From assembly GCA_027574665.1 (NCBI GenBank), contig CM050648.1, forward strand, positions 51,445,200-51,509,199: a stretch of 64,000 nt of DNA. Reading direction: 5' to 3'. The notes beneath the pieces were generated by a model. It had not been told where the DNA came from and made no database searches. It saw only the letters and a program-made list of their open reading frames with translations. The position numbers and the translations under genes are program-made. This document shows positions 1 to 13,800 of this stretch, piece after piece (position 1 is the stretch's first letter; each line of letters opens with the position of its first letter). The DNA comes from Rhynochetos jubatus (lineage: Eukaryota; Chordata; Aves; Eurypygiformes; Rhynochetidae).

Positions 1-434
1 AAGTATTATATCTGCTACATTATTTTTCTCTGGAATTATCTTAGTTTTGGAGAAAAGACTTCCTCCAAGAAAGTTGTGAAGTGAAAATAAACGTAAAACC
101 TTATAACCTAGTACTTCATTTGAAAGCCAGAAGTGTCAACAATTAAAAGCTGCTAGAGATGTTAAAAAACATTCATCAGGGGTTCATAGTTTAGTCTTGC
201 CATGCATAAAAAAAACATTGAGCACTACACTTAAGAGTCACCAGGTGGAAGTGAAGTCTTTTTAGACCAGTTCTAGAGAAAATTCTTCTGAAAGGATTGA
301 GTGTGTAAGATCTAGTGTTTTAAAAAAGAAAAGAAAAAAAGTTAGAGGCAGAGGCTAGTAGGAGGAATAAGACATGTCTTACGACAAATTCTACTTTCTA
401 GATGCTGAAAAAATTAATTATTTGAATTTTTCAG
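1..434 (+). other. ESCO1 intron (3' part)
   Basis: AT-rich sequence ending in the acceptor at 434. I see no exon that would join in phase and no repeat. Confidence 0.8.
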
Positions 435-1806
435 TGACAACACCAATGAACCTGGAGTAGGAACGCGCATGACTACAAGATCATCAGCCTTCAACTCGAA
501 CAATAAAACAATACCTGACAAAAAGGGCCAACAGCAGCCTAAATCTACAAAAAATAAGGAGGTATGCCAGAAAAAAACTGTGCAAGAAATTCCTACGTCA
601 AAATGCATAATTGCACCTGATGAGCCGGTAATGAGGAGATCACAGAGACTGCAGCAGTTAACACATGTACATGTACCAGCAAGATCCCTGCGCAGCAGAG
701 AAGTCAAGGAAGAAAAAGCTTTGGAAGTTAAACAAAGTACCCAGGCAAAGAGACACGCTCAGAGTGTTGCAGCAAAAGTACTTAAATCTGCTGGAGAGAA
801 AACAGAACAGAAAACCACAAAAGTAAAGCCCAGCAATACAAATGAGGATAAAGAGATACCTGTAGAAGTGACCAGCTCTCTGAAAGAGAAAAAATGTAAA
901 GCAGACAATAAAAATGATAATTCCAACAGATTTCAGCACAACCTTCAAGGGTCATCTTTATGTCCTGATGGGAGTCTTGAGGAAGTTAAGAAAGACCAAA
1001 CGGGCCCTCTATCTCCTATTCCTAGCAAAACAAAGAAAGTGGAAACAGATTCTCTTAAGCCAAATTCTAAGACAGTAATTAAGGAAAAGCAGCAAATGCA
1101 TCAGAATGTAAAAAACAGTGCAAAACCAAAAAAGGTTCCACAGCCATCTGTAAGTGAAACAAATGTGGCTGATCAGCCAGAGAACGATGCAAAATCCAAA
1201 AGGGTAAGCATCCTTGAACTTTGTGAAGAAATTGCGGGGGAGATTGAGTCAGATACGGTAGAGGTGAAAAAAGATTCCCCTAGTGCCGAGTATAGCAAAA
1301 CAGAAGAAAAGCATGCTGGCGCGCAGCTTCAACAAAGTGAAGTGCTTACTCAGAAAGAACCTAGTCAAAGTACTCAATGCAAACGTTTTTTCCCTAGCAA
1401 AAAAGGAATGCCTGTCAAATGCACTCTGAACGGTAGAAATAACGCCTCAAACAAAAACTCTAAATGGACCAAAATTAAATTACTGAAAGCTAGCAACATG
1501 AAGCAAAGTAACTTGAATTCTGCAAATGCCCCCAAGCTTGCTTTGTTAAACGATTACCGTGAGGTTTCAGAGGTGAGTCACATAGCTACAGAAGCAGAGC
1601 TTTCGAAGGCAGAAGGCAAGCTGTCAGTAACAAGACTCCCTGAGAAGGAAAGCGCAACTCGTGTGCAGGAGAAATCAGATCCTTCGTCTGAAAGAGCTGC
1701 AGCTAAAGAAGTGACATTAGAGATAAAACAGCCCACAAAGAGAGGTGCAGAAAATGGTTTGTTGTGTAATTTGACAAAACATTTCTGTGAGCCAAGACCA
1801 GATGAG
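435..1806 (+). CDS. ESCO1: ESCO1 large N-terminal-tail exon (first visible)
   Basis: The acceptor is TTTTTCAG ending at 434 and the donor is GATGAG|gtaagc. The exon enters with one base of a split codon (phase 2) and leaves in phase 0, giving 457 full codons. It codes the lysine-rich disordered tail. The TRMTTRSS stretch around the ATG at 469 matches an internal TRMSTRSS of human ESCO1, which shows that translation starts further upstream. The blocks [26 protein letters not shown] and RFFPSKK are the conserved islands of ESCO1 tails. The reading frame stays open into the intron to 1992, but a clear donor ends the exon at 1806. Confidence 0.95.
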
Positions 1807-4800
1807 GTAAGCCATTTTAATTACGGCGTATGGTGGGAGGGTGTTCTAAATCTGTTCTGTTTTCTGAGAATGCCGAGCTCAGTTTGTTTTAACAATGTCT
1901 TTATTTTACCCTTTTACTGGCACGTTGTCATAGGTGGGATGGTAGTAAGTTGGAAAATGAATCCGTTCCACCCTCCAAAGTTCTGTTGTTAACTAAATGT
2001 TGATGGACAAAATTTCCTGCTTGAGCCAGAGGTTGTACCAAATGACGTGGACACTCTGTGATGACTTCAGCTTGTATAGCTGTTCTGTTCTTAAAAGGTG
2101 TATTAAAGGAAATGAAAGGAGGGAGAAAAGTGTTCTCTGTCTGAACGAGCTTCTGTTAAAATTTAAGATTTTAAGGACAACGGTGTTCTTTAGATGTAAG
2201 CTTGTAAAATACTTCCTAAAATGAAAAAGATTTCTAAATACCACAAACTTCAATATGAACTAGCTAATCAGGTGCATTCTGTTTGTTTAAAACAATGTAG
2301 GAATCAGAAAACTGGTACTGTATTCAAGATGTTAATACTTATTTAACTCTGCAATTTGGTTAATAGTTTAGAGGCATCAAATAGTTCTTTTTTTTTTACT
2401 TAATGCGTTCTGTTTTGTTTAGAGCTTTCGGTTACATTTGGAATCACATCCAGAAAGTTCACCAGTAAAGAATATTACAGCTCCTAAACCACTGAAACAA
2501 TTGAAAAAAGAACACGGAGAAAGTGAACCTCAAGGTAACAGTTTACTACTAACTTTTCCTCTTTTTCTGGCTGGTTATGTGGGCAGCATAAGTATTCCTT
2601 TCAGGGGAGTGTTTCACAGAATGAGGTACAGTTGGTGCAGAACTAAACTTCTGGGATTGGAAATGAGGTTCATCAGGGTTTTCATATTTCTTTGTGTGTC
2701 GCACCCCTGGCCACTTTGGTAGCAGCAGATGTCCCTTTATCTTTGGGCTGGGTAGTGGGAAAGGAAGGTGTCTGGTTTTCTACTCGGCTTTAAGTGCATC
2801 TTTGTGCTTGAGTATTTTAATGCTTAAATATACCCCATTTGAGCAAAACTGAGGTGACAGCTTTTAAAACAAACAAACAGAAAAAACCCCAAACATTCCC
2901 TTTCCGCACAATAAAGTAGTAAAACTTCTGTATGTCAGTTCGGTTCTTCTCTTGGATTGGTCTCTGTTACGGATTCTCTGTTGGTTGACGCTTGCTTTGA
3001 ATGAGTATCAGCATTTCGTTCTACTTGATCTTGACCAAATTATTGAGTAATCACTTTCCTGTTTTTATTACCCAGTCTTCTTTTATCAGCCTGTGAATGC
3101 AGTTTGTTGAAGCTCATGTTGAGTGTGATGTGATTATTTTGACTCAAGTACATTTGACTTAAGAACTATTGTCGGTGCTTCACTAGCATATCTCTTCATT
3201 AATTTCCCTTTTGATATTTCATCCTCTTGCTTTGGGTTTTTGGTTTGCTGCGGGTTTTAGTTTGGTTCGAGTTTTGTTTGGTTTTTAATGTCTAACTAAT
3301 TAGCTTTCTTAAATAGTTACTGTTTTATTTCCTGCCATTGTAGGGTGTTTTTGAAGTGCAAAATACTCTGATTGTACTGTTAGAGAATATAAATGTTTGT
3401 TTCTTTCTTTTCATGTTCTTGATTGTTTCTTTTGCTCAAGTGTTACAGAAACACCTTGGATGCGGGCATATTATACACTTAGGATGCTAATACTGTACAT
3501 CGAGCTATTTATATAGGCGTTGGTATGAACAGATTTAAACTCCTATGTAGTTTCACTACTGGTCTTGTTTAGCTGCTGACAAACTGCTCTGCAGAACAGC
3601 TGTGGAAACGTTGAAGACAATCACGTATTTTTTTAAGTATATGTGGAGAGACACCTGAATACTGCCTTAGGGTGGTATCTTCATTTTTTTATTGGCCATG
3701 AACAAGGTGCAACATTGTCTTGAATATGTTTTTGCAAATTGCTGTTTGTGTAGCTCAAATTGCTTTTCCACGTAAAAACTTTATAATGACGTTATAATCT
3801 TTGATTAATTGTAGATTTGGCATCCAAGCAGTTGACGCAAACTTCACTTGCAAATCAAACTTCTGAAACTGAGAACAGGTACAGTATTTCATACATCATG
3901 AAATTACAGTAACGTTCCATAGAGTTATGAGAGGTTTTATTATAAGACTAACTTTTCTGTTGTGTCCCAACCTCGACTTTCAGTTTCACATAAGTGACTT
4001 GGCTTTATAAAAATAGACTTTCATTTTACCCACTTATCAAGAGATGTTTTTATTTTGTTAAGAAATTTATTAAGGAAGGTATTTGTAACTGCACAGTTAT
4101 TTTAAAAAGTAGAATTTAGCAGAGTTGGGAAAACATTTCTAATGGTCTCTTCCTCAAATCAGATGATAACCAGAGAGTATGGGAATGGTTTACCACATGA
4201 TTTTCGCTTGCTGGATTATTTCACTTACTTCTGGAAGAGTTTCCTAATCCTTAAATTATGTGACTGGTATATATGAAATCTTCTTAGGTGAGGAAGAGGA
4301 GATTTAATTTGGGATTATTTTGTGATTGCTGTGAAATGAAGGTGTCAGCTGCCATATAAAACATTGTTGTTGTACTTGCACTGACAGTTCAAATGTATGT
4401 TTTATCCTTGATCATGTTGACTGTTGTGGTTTTTGAACAGTTGTGACATAGTCTCCATTTTTAGCCAATTACAAGCTAAAGGTAATAATTTCTTTGTGCC
4501 TGATGTCTTGAACAGCAGCATAGTTGGCACAGTAGTTAGTGTGTTGATACTGTTTTCTCCATTCGTAATGGAGACAAGAAGAAATTAAGCTGTACACTTT
4601 CAGTACATCTGTCTGAGGCCAGATTAACAATTCTGACTAACCAGCCCTTTCGTACATACTGAAAAACTCCCCTACTCTGGAATTTCGTGGAAGATGGGTG
4701 GTAAGGTACATGTTAAACTAGGTAAAGGAATATTTTTATTTTTTCAATAAGTATTACAATAACCTGAATATTTTTATTCTCAACTGCCAAACAGCTTTAT

Positions 4801-7800
4801 GGTATCTACTCAAATTTAATAACTTTATTAGCAGAACAAGCCCATATTGCTTTACTGTTATTTGGATATATATTTTTCTTGTGAGAGCTTTCTTACCCTG
4901 CTTTCCATATGCTCTCCAAGATTTAAGCCATCAGTCTTCCTGTGGTACTCCTGCCGTAACATAGAGTAACGTGCATAGCTCTCTTTAGGGCTTTGTAAGA
5001 AAAGGTTGCAGTGGGAAAAGGCAAACCTTGAAGTAGCTACTTAATGCAAATTGTGGGGGACATGACAGGAATAAAAAAAAAAATCAGCTTCTATGTAGCA
5101 CAAAAAATGCTGTTTTAAAAATGCCTGGCAAGAATTTCTATTTTTGAAAAAGCTTGCTGCATTAACCTGCTCCATATACTACAGCAGCTGCTACACTTAA
5201 ATGTTTGGCCCTGTGTCCTTTGTTTGCTCAGAAACAGAAAATCTGTAAATACCTAGTTGAAGTATGAATGCTTTTGTGTGTTTTTGTAGTCTCCACAAGT
5301 TTTATCTAAACCTGGGCTTACTGTTATTTTTCGCATGAATATAGTAGCAAGTTCATAGAATAACTTTGGTGGTGGTGTATTTAGAGTACTTTCCAGTGTT
5401 TCTTTCAGTCGTGACAAGAGGAAACAAACTGAGTGAGAGAGATTCCAGTGGTATCCATCCATTTGTTCCTCAGGTCCCCTTCTCCCACGCTCCACTGCCA
5501 GCCTTTAGAAGAGAATAAGTTTGAATTGAATATGAGAGGTTGATGACATATGTTTTCATAGAATCACAGCATGGTTTGGGTTGGAAGGGACCTTAAAGAC
5601 CATCTAGTCCCAACCCCCCTGCCATGGACAGGGACACCCTCCACTAGAGGTTTTATATTTCCCACTCACGTTTGTGGGAATCTTTACATGATCTGCTTTA
5701 ACAGCCTGATGTGTGATACCTAAAACTAGAAACCTAAACCTTACCTAGGAATAAATAGCATTAGGCACCATCAGTCATGCTCTGAAACCGCCTCAGTTAA
5801 ATGCTTGTGTTAATGGTTGTGACTAACCTACCTCACTTGATCAGAAATTTAATTTTTTTTCCATTAAAAAATTTCTTGTAATTAGGCTGGTCATAAAATT
5901 TTCTCTTTTTTTGTTAATCCTTTAATTTCCTTATTTTTCCATTTGAATTAAAAATTAAAATATATTTGTCTGTGTTTTGGGTAATTAACTTGGATTTGCA
6001 TCTTGTTAAAGTTTAGTTATACTAATCACAATGGCTTTGAGTATCTAGGATGACGTGTGTAAGCAGTCCCTTTTATAACATGAAATATATTTATATTTCA
6101 AGGGTTCCATTGTCAAATCCTTCATTAACATCAAAATGCAGTAACTTCCTACCATCTGAGGAACATATTCAGAAGCTAAAAGAAGCAGGAAAAGATGGTG
6201 ATAAGCAGCTGATCATAGTAAGTAATACCATTTCAGTAAGACTTAAAGCTTCCTGAAGAAATTGCTTTTGAATTTGTACTGCTGTGTTTTTATGAACTTG
6301 TCTAAAAATCATTACTTAGGCATATGACTATTGCCATTGTAAATGATCTCTGAAAGTAGAACCTGTACTAGATTGTCATTCAGCGTTGATGGAAGAAATG
6401 GTGGCAGAGAGGCTTAACAAGAATCAGCTTTAAACGTTAAAACTGATTTCTTATTTTGTTTTTAATGGAATGGCTGTTGAATAAAGATACAGTTGTTTTG
6501 GGGAGAATGAACTTGCCTTTACGTGCAAAATCTCAGTTTCTTAACATTTCAGAATTACCCGGGGAAGTGCATCTGGCAGATTGTGTGCAAAATTAGTATC
6601 AACAGATTTATTCCTGCATCATTCAAATCTCCAGTGTTCGGAGACCAAGATTTTCATGTGGATGCGCTCATTTTCACCATAATATTTAAGCAGCAGTACT
6701 AGTTTGGTTATTTGTTCTTACCCTTATTTGCTATTAGCTACCAAATGCAGGTGTATCTCTTGAAACTAGAAAATGCAAAATGAGAAGGGAGTGAGACACA
6801 GTCATTTTTCTATCTTATAGAATCACACAACTTGGTAGTGAAACAATTAGAGGTTATAGTTGGGTTTTGTTTTGTGTTTTTAATAATTCACGCATCAGAT
6901 AATCCTTGAGAAATGAAAGGCTGGAGCTGGGAAGCTGCAGAGTGAGGAATCCAAGCCATTAGGAAGGAGGACTCTGTAGTAAGCTGCCTAATGAAATTAC
7001 CCCTCTCACGTAGAACTGGTGGTCTTGCTAACTTGCTTTTTTTTCATGCAATACATGGATTATGCATATGAAAATATCAACTAAAATAGAACCAGGTGAA
7101 TTCTGAATACCCTTTCGTTTCCACACTGAAATATTTTAAAATCAAAGCTTCTGAGAACTACATTGATGAACATATCCTTGCTTTGCGTAAAGTGGTACAA
7201 ATCTAGGCACTTGAATGCCTAGTCGCAGGATGATAATAAACCATTTCTAACATTTATGAAGTATTTTAGCTCTTTCCTCTTTGAAACTCATTTTACCAAC
7301 AGAGTTAAAATACATGATTAAATATCGTAACCATATTAAAAGGACTGTAAGAATATCGCTTTTCATTTTGGTAAAGCTAACTTAATTCTTGCTCATACGG
7401 TAATAGAACTTGACGGAAGAGTTGCTAGATCTTCAACAAGAAGAAATACATAAAACTCTGGATAGCTACTGAAGAGAGGTTGTGCAGCTGTTCTTTACAG
7501 TATTCATACAAAGATTTTTTGCAACTTACTGACCATTTTGGTGGTATTGTTTTGAGCCCACATTAGGAGAGTAATTTTTTTTTCCCCTAGGTATTCAACA
7601 GTAAACATTTTAAGTTATTTACCCAGCAAAATCTTAGAATATAAAGAATGGGTCATCAATGAAGAACTAGGGAAAATGGGAGAGACCTAGTATCTTGTCT
7701 TCTGTCTGTATTTCTGGAAAATGCAAGTGAGCATTGTATTTAGTTCTTAAATGTGGAAGTAACAGCTTCATAATTTCTAGTATATTTCAGCACTTCAAAT

Positions 7801-10800
7801 AAATATAATTCACTTTGATTTCATTGAGTTCAGAGTAGGCTTTTTGTTGTGTTGAAAGGGCATTTAGGTAGCACCTCTAGCTCTCCTAACCAAAAAAGAA
7901 TTAGGTAAGGTTATTCTTTTGGAAGGGGGTGAAGGTGGGGAAGGGAGGAACCCTTTTAGTGTTACCAAAACATAAAGAGGAACCCAAACATGTGTTAAGC
8001 AATTTTGCAAAATACTATCCTTGACATTAGTTACTGTGGAGGTGAGACATAGTTACGTCTTGAAGTAGTTTGTGCTAGCATCTGAAGGGGAAAAATTGCT
8101 GACTTCAACTTCTAAAGTACCAGACTCTGCTGGTACAAATACTCAAAAGATTATGGATTAAATGCATGTGATGAAATAAGGTACATTTTGTAATTAATTG
8201 TCTTGTTGGCAAAACCGTGGTGAATTTCTTGACTGTTGATTCTGAACGGCTGGACTTTTTTTTTTTTTTTTTAGGATGTGTTTTCCAAGCTGTTTATGTA
8301 CTTCTGTAGCCATCCCCTGAGAACAGAGAAAAGATTTGTCTGATATAAAAGCTGTTCAGCTTGAAATTTCGCCTATACAGAGAGCAGTCTTACTACATGC
8401 AGCCAAATCACTTGAATTAGCATTTATAGTGTCTGTAAAAATTTTATAGTTAATAGCTGTAAATCATTTTTATTTCAAGTTCCTGAAAAGGACCAGTTTC
8501 ATTGTTGCTCTTTACCTTGAAAAAAGTTGGGAAGTCACGCTTTTGTTCTTAGCAAGGAACATTTAACTTGCACTTTGTTACACTTTCTAAAAAAAGTGAA
8601 ATGACTGAAAGGTGTAATTTTGGGCTCTGAATTGTGAGTTCTGATTCTTTTCTCAAGCCAGTCCATCTTAAGTTATATACAGAACCATTTTTTTTTCTTT
8701 TTGTAACCGAAGGGGAAAAACTGGTTTGGTTTAGTTTGACTCATCACATAATACATGATCTTTGTTTTGCTGGTTTTTTGCTATTGAATTTTCCTAGTCT
8801 TTTGTGTTTACATTTGACATCTGTCCTTTTAATTGTCTTTACGGTATCTGAGCTTCCGAGCCTGGGATGTAACAATACTGTCTGTGTATTCTAACCTTTT
8901 CATTTCCTGAGCTATATTTAGAGAGGTGTTATGGTAAAACTAGTCTTTGCTTTCCACAACATGCTTAATTTTTTTTATATTTAGTCCTTAATGATGTATT
9001 TTGCCTTCCTTCTCCCGTGTGATTGCTCGAATAAATAGATGAATTTTCTAATTTTTTTAAGTAATTACCAAGTTTTAAGACTATTTGACTGCTTCTGTTT
9101 GTAGAAGAAATATTTAGTAGCTGTACCGGGACCATTCTCTTTCTTGGTACACATCATCTAGTTATCTGAGCAGCTTTCAAACATAAAATTATCTTCATTT
9201 TGTAGAGGTACAACTAAGACAAAACATGAGTTGTTTTGGTTTTCTTCAGATTTGCTTGCTGTCACACATCTTAAAAAGCAAGTCACTTCAGGCTGTAGCA
9301 CTTCCCTGAAAACAGCAAGGGATCTAGTGCTGCAACAAGCTTTGTAAAACAATCAGTGACAGGCAACCGTCGTGTTCCAAGTGAAGTGCAAAGATTTAGG
9401 TTGAGACCTTGGAAGTATGATCTGTTTTTCTGGAGGAAATAAACTAAGACTGAGGGTAAAAATATGTGATGCTCCAAATCTTGATGTTTAGAGAAGTAGT
9501 CTGTTTTGAATATTTGTGAACTGAACCCTCTTACACTTCATTTAAATTTTCAGTTGGTAGGTTGGCAGGTTACGTGAAGCTCCATATTGGAAGTTTTGGA
9601 GAGTAATACACTAAAACTGTTTTTTACTTTCCAAGTACTTGAATCTGATGTGCAAATATGAGAACTTAAAGGAACAAATGATTTCATATTCAACTTCTGA
9701 AATGGAAAGAAATACAAATATGCAAAACATATGTTTTCAATTTTCATAAAATGAGATATGCTTTATATCCAAGACAAGGAAAGTCTGTTTGCTTCTTGTA
9801 AAAATTCTGCTTGCCTGCCAGATCTAGGACAAAACTTTAACCATGACAACAGGAGTTGATAAAAGCATTAATGCTAGAAATGAATGTTCTAAATAATGAT
9901 CTATGCGGTAAAGGGGTACTTCTTCATTTTGTGCCACTAAGGAGAGGTGTTCCTGTGAAAATTAAGCTAGTCTTCTGAAAACGATACTCATCAATTTTAG
10001 GAAAGAATGTGTAAGAAGAACGAACAGTGAAAACAAATCACTGAAGTGCTAAAAAGATAGTTTAGAGTTATAGAGACTGTTCTACCTTTCTAGAGATGTG
10101 AGTTAATGCCTCGATGCAAGCAAACATGATTAAATGTAGATGATCTTTATCAGTATCAGCAAATGTATGGAACAGGATTGCTTGATGGAAGATGCTTGTG
10201 ATTCTGTGGTTTCACTTGGTGCTGTACGTCAAAGCGCTGTGCATGCTAATTCAGTTTACACATTCGGATATCATACTTGAACTTTTCCTTACATATATTT
10301 TAGTTAAATTTGAACATAGTCTGTTGGACTGAAATAGGTAATGTATGAAAGAAATATTTTGATTTAAGCAGAAAACACAATCCTCTATGGATATAAGTAG
10401 TGTAAAAGAGATTTCTTACGTAGTTGCATAGCTATCATTTGAAGCTGCTGTTTTCTTCCTAAAACTGGTATAGTCTGGTTGACAGTTTCTCTGAAGAATC
10501 AGAGAATGCCTGCTGGGCAATCTTTTGTTGTTCATGTTAGTTAAGTACTGTCTCTTTTCTTTCGTGTAATCCCAGTAAAAACAAGGCAGTGGTTAGGGCA
10601 TAAATGACTGGGGAGAGAATTCGGTAGGTGAGAGCAGTCACTCTGCCTTTCTTCCCACGCAAATCTTACCCTTTGGGACAGCTCTGCTCTTAGGGGGGCA
10701 GTAATGGCCATACTTTCTTATTATCTCTACTTCACCACAGTAACCCAGCTTTCCCTAGCAAATTCAGGTGGGTTGTGTTTGATGTCCTTTGTTCTGAGGG

Positions 10801-13800
10801 TGAGAATGTTTTGTGAGGTTAGTTGGGCACCTGATACAGGAATTCAAACACCAAGATCAATAATAATGTGTTGTGGGTTAAACCTGGCAGGCAGCTAAGC
10901 GTCGTGCAGCTGCTCACTCGTCTCCCTCCAAGTAGGATGGGGGAGAAAACTCAGGAGTTGAGATAAAGACAATCAAGTAAAGCAAAAGCTGCACAAACAA
11001 GCAAAGCAAAACAAGGAATTAATTGACCACTTCCCATGGGCAGGCAGGTGCTCAGCCATCTCCAGGAATGCAGGGCTCCATCACATGTAACAGTTACTTG
11101 GGAAGACAAACACCATCACTCAGAATGTGCCCCCCCTTTCCTTCTTCTTCCCCCAGCTTTACATGCTGGGCATGATGCCATAGGGTATGGAATATCCCCT
11201 TGGTCAGTTGGGGTCAGCTGTCCCAGCTGTGTCCCCTCCCAGCTCCTTGTGCACCCCCAGCCTGCTCACGGGTGGGGTGGGTGGCAGAAAAGGCCTTGAC
11301 TCTGTGTAGGCACTGCTCAGCAGTAACTAAATCATCCCTGTATTGTCAACATTGTTTTGGTCACAGATCTAAAACACAGCCTCATAGCAGCTGCTCTGCA
11401 GGAAATAAACCTTATCCCAGCCAAAATCGGTACACACTGTAACACTCTTTAATATGCTCAAATGGTGTTCTTCTAGAGGTTGAGAATAGATTTTGTCCAT
11501 TGTAAATAGTGTGCAGATTTGATTTTTAACTTTGTATGTTTTTCATATTGCTTTAGCTGATGACCAGTGAGGACATAATTTCATCATGGATAATGACCTT
11601 TCGTTTTCATTTTTCAAAGATGTTAAATAAAATCAGATACATCACCGTTCTGAAAATTTTAAGTTGATTTGTATCCTTATTGTTATGGCTAAAATAGCTT
11701 CTCAGAAAGACAAGTACTGGTGATGGGGTTGTTTTTTGTTGTTTGGTTGGTGGTTGTTTTGTTTGGGTTTTTTTTGTTAAATTTCACAGTCTTCATTTTG
11801 AATTGAAACTTGTTTCTGAGTTGGGTCATGTCTTCTGATCCTCCTGGTCAGCAAGGGGATCTACCCATCAGCTTCAGTCTTGAATGCATCTTTCACTGAA
11901 ATAGCATTCTTTGACCTTTTAATTTTCTGTGGAGAGCCCAAAAATCTTTGTGTTGTTCCTTCCTGCTCTTCTTGTGTTCCCTTTCCAGCCTCTCTGTTTC
12001 TATGGCTGGATTTTAGTCTTTGTTCTGTGAAAAGACTAGGGGGAAAAAGATAACCTTCCCCTAACTAACACTCAGTAGTCAAGAAGGAGGTGACCTAACC
12101 TGTGCCTGAAGAGAGAAGGGAAAACAAAAACCCACAAAAAAAAATTAAAAAAAAAAAAAGGCCCCTTTTCATCTCCTACAGAGGCACCAAATGCCTTTTT
12201 TGCTTGCAGGGCTCCTTATTCCACATATGGAGGATCAGCAGACATGCACCTTCTCAAAGAAGACATTGGTAAGACTTTTCTTTCTGTCTAACACAGAATT
12301 AAGAAACCCTTCTGGAGATTAAGACAACTTGTGGCAATGTACAATTACAGTTAGCCTTGAAACACCGGGTCTCGTACATCCTGTGCCTATGTTAGTGAGG
12401 ATTGCCTCAGATGTTGGGAATGCGTAACTGCCAGCTACACCTGCAGAATTTGCTTAGGAAACGAAACTATCCTTGCTCTTTTTTTTTGTTCCTGTTTAGA
12501 AAATCGAGTTTTGAACAGATTAACGCATTTTTCTACCTGCAACCCCACATATTCCTAAATATTACTTTGCAAAACATTTCTTTAAGTTCTGAGAGTCAGA
12601 TCTCTTATGTCTTTTTCTAGTTGTGAGAAGTTGACAGTTTATTCCCTGGTACCCTCTATCTGATGTTTGCTGAGAAGATCACTCCCCTCCAGCCCCCGAA
12701 ATCAGAGCTTTTAAGTTTTATGTACTCTCACGTGTGGTGCATAAGGTGTTCTTGTTTTGTGTGATTTGTTTTTTCTTTTTAGTTTTGTTTTGGTTTGGTT
12801 TTTGTTCCTCCCTATCAGGAAGGATTGGCAACCTTTAATGCAGTAGTATTGTTTGTGAGCACTTTTTCCCTCTTGATCCATGTCCTTTCCACTTTTGCTT
12901 ATGCCAGTGACATCAGGTTAAAATTAGTCAGATTCTGTAGATGTTTCGTTAAGGTACAAAAATGCATTCTTCATAATTCCTGAGTTCACTTTGCATGCCT
13001 GTTCGTTGTTGTTGTAATCTGCATTGGATTTACAGAGCTGCCTTTTTTTTTTTTTTTTTTTTTTTTACCCCCTGAAACAGTATGTCCTGTGGTGTGGCTT
13101 TGAAGTAGTACTTCAGTTACAAAAAAATACTGTCTTCTTTACTACCCTCAGAATACTGTAAAATATTTGCTCCAAAGTATAGTCAGCGTTTGTTAGGGCT
13201 ACAGAGTTGAAAAGACTGCTTTAGATACTACACTGTGGGGTTTTTCCGATTGTCACCTAACAAGTTTTTAGTATTGACCTCTGTTTGTAGCCCATTGATA
13301 CAACTGAAAGCATGTAAAAATAGCGATATCGGTGAAATCCTTCAAAACCAAAATCCAAACCAAAAAATCCCTCCCAAAAAACCAAACCCACTGATACCAG
13401 CGGCATCCAATAAAGTCAGTACTCTACAAAATGATATAGCTGTACTATTCCAGGGAAATAATCTCTTCCTGGAGACTTGCAAAACAGCGTGTATATTTAC
13501 AAGGCAAGATGGGATGAGCTGAGGATATCCTTGCCCCAGTTTTTTTGATGACTTCCTATACACTAGGCTTTTTTTTCAGCTTGAGATTTTTGGTACTGAA
13601 CTAATAGATATTTTAGCTTCTTGATCATTTGAACAGACGTTGTTTCATGAGACTTACTGCTGTACTGATACGTGCTAACTATTTTAAGAGTTGCTTTAGG
13701 TAGCTGATTTTCTAATTTACATGCCATTTTTTGAAGTATATTTCAAGCATCAGAGTAGACTTCTTCATTTATCCTACACTAGATAGAGGGGATATGGTTG

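Noticed and set aside
469-471. ATG at 469 as the ESCO1 start codon
   Set aside because: The frame is open upstream to a splice acceptor and the residues before it align with an internal part of ESCO1.
1807-1992. Continuation of the ESCO1 frame past the exon
   Set aside because: A clear gtaagc donor at 1807 and the next in-phase exon at 2423 fit the ESCO1 protein; the extension codes a hydrophobic unrelated tail.
8256-8275. T17 followed by AG as a splice acceptor
   Set aside because: No matching donor or coding continuation was seen downstream.
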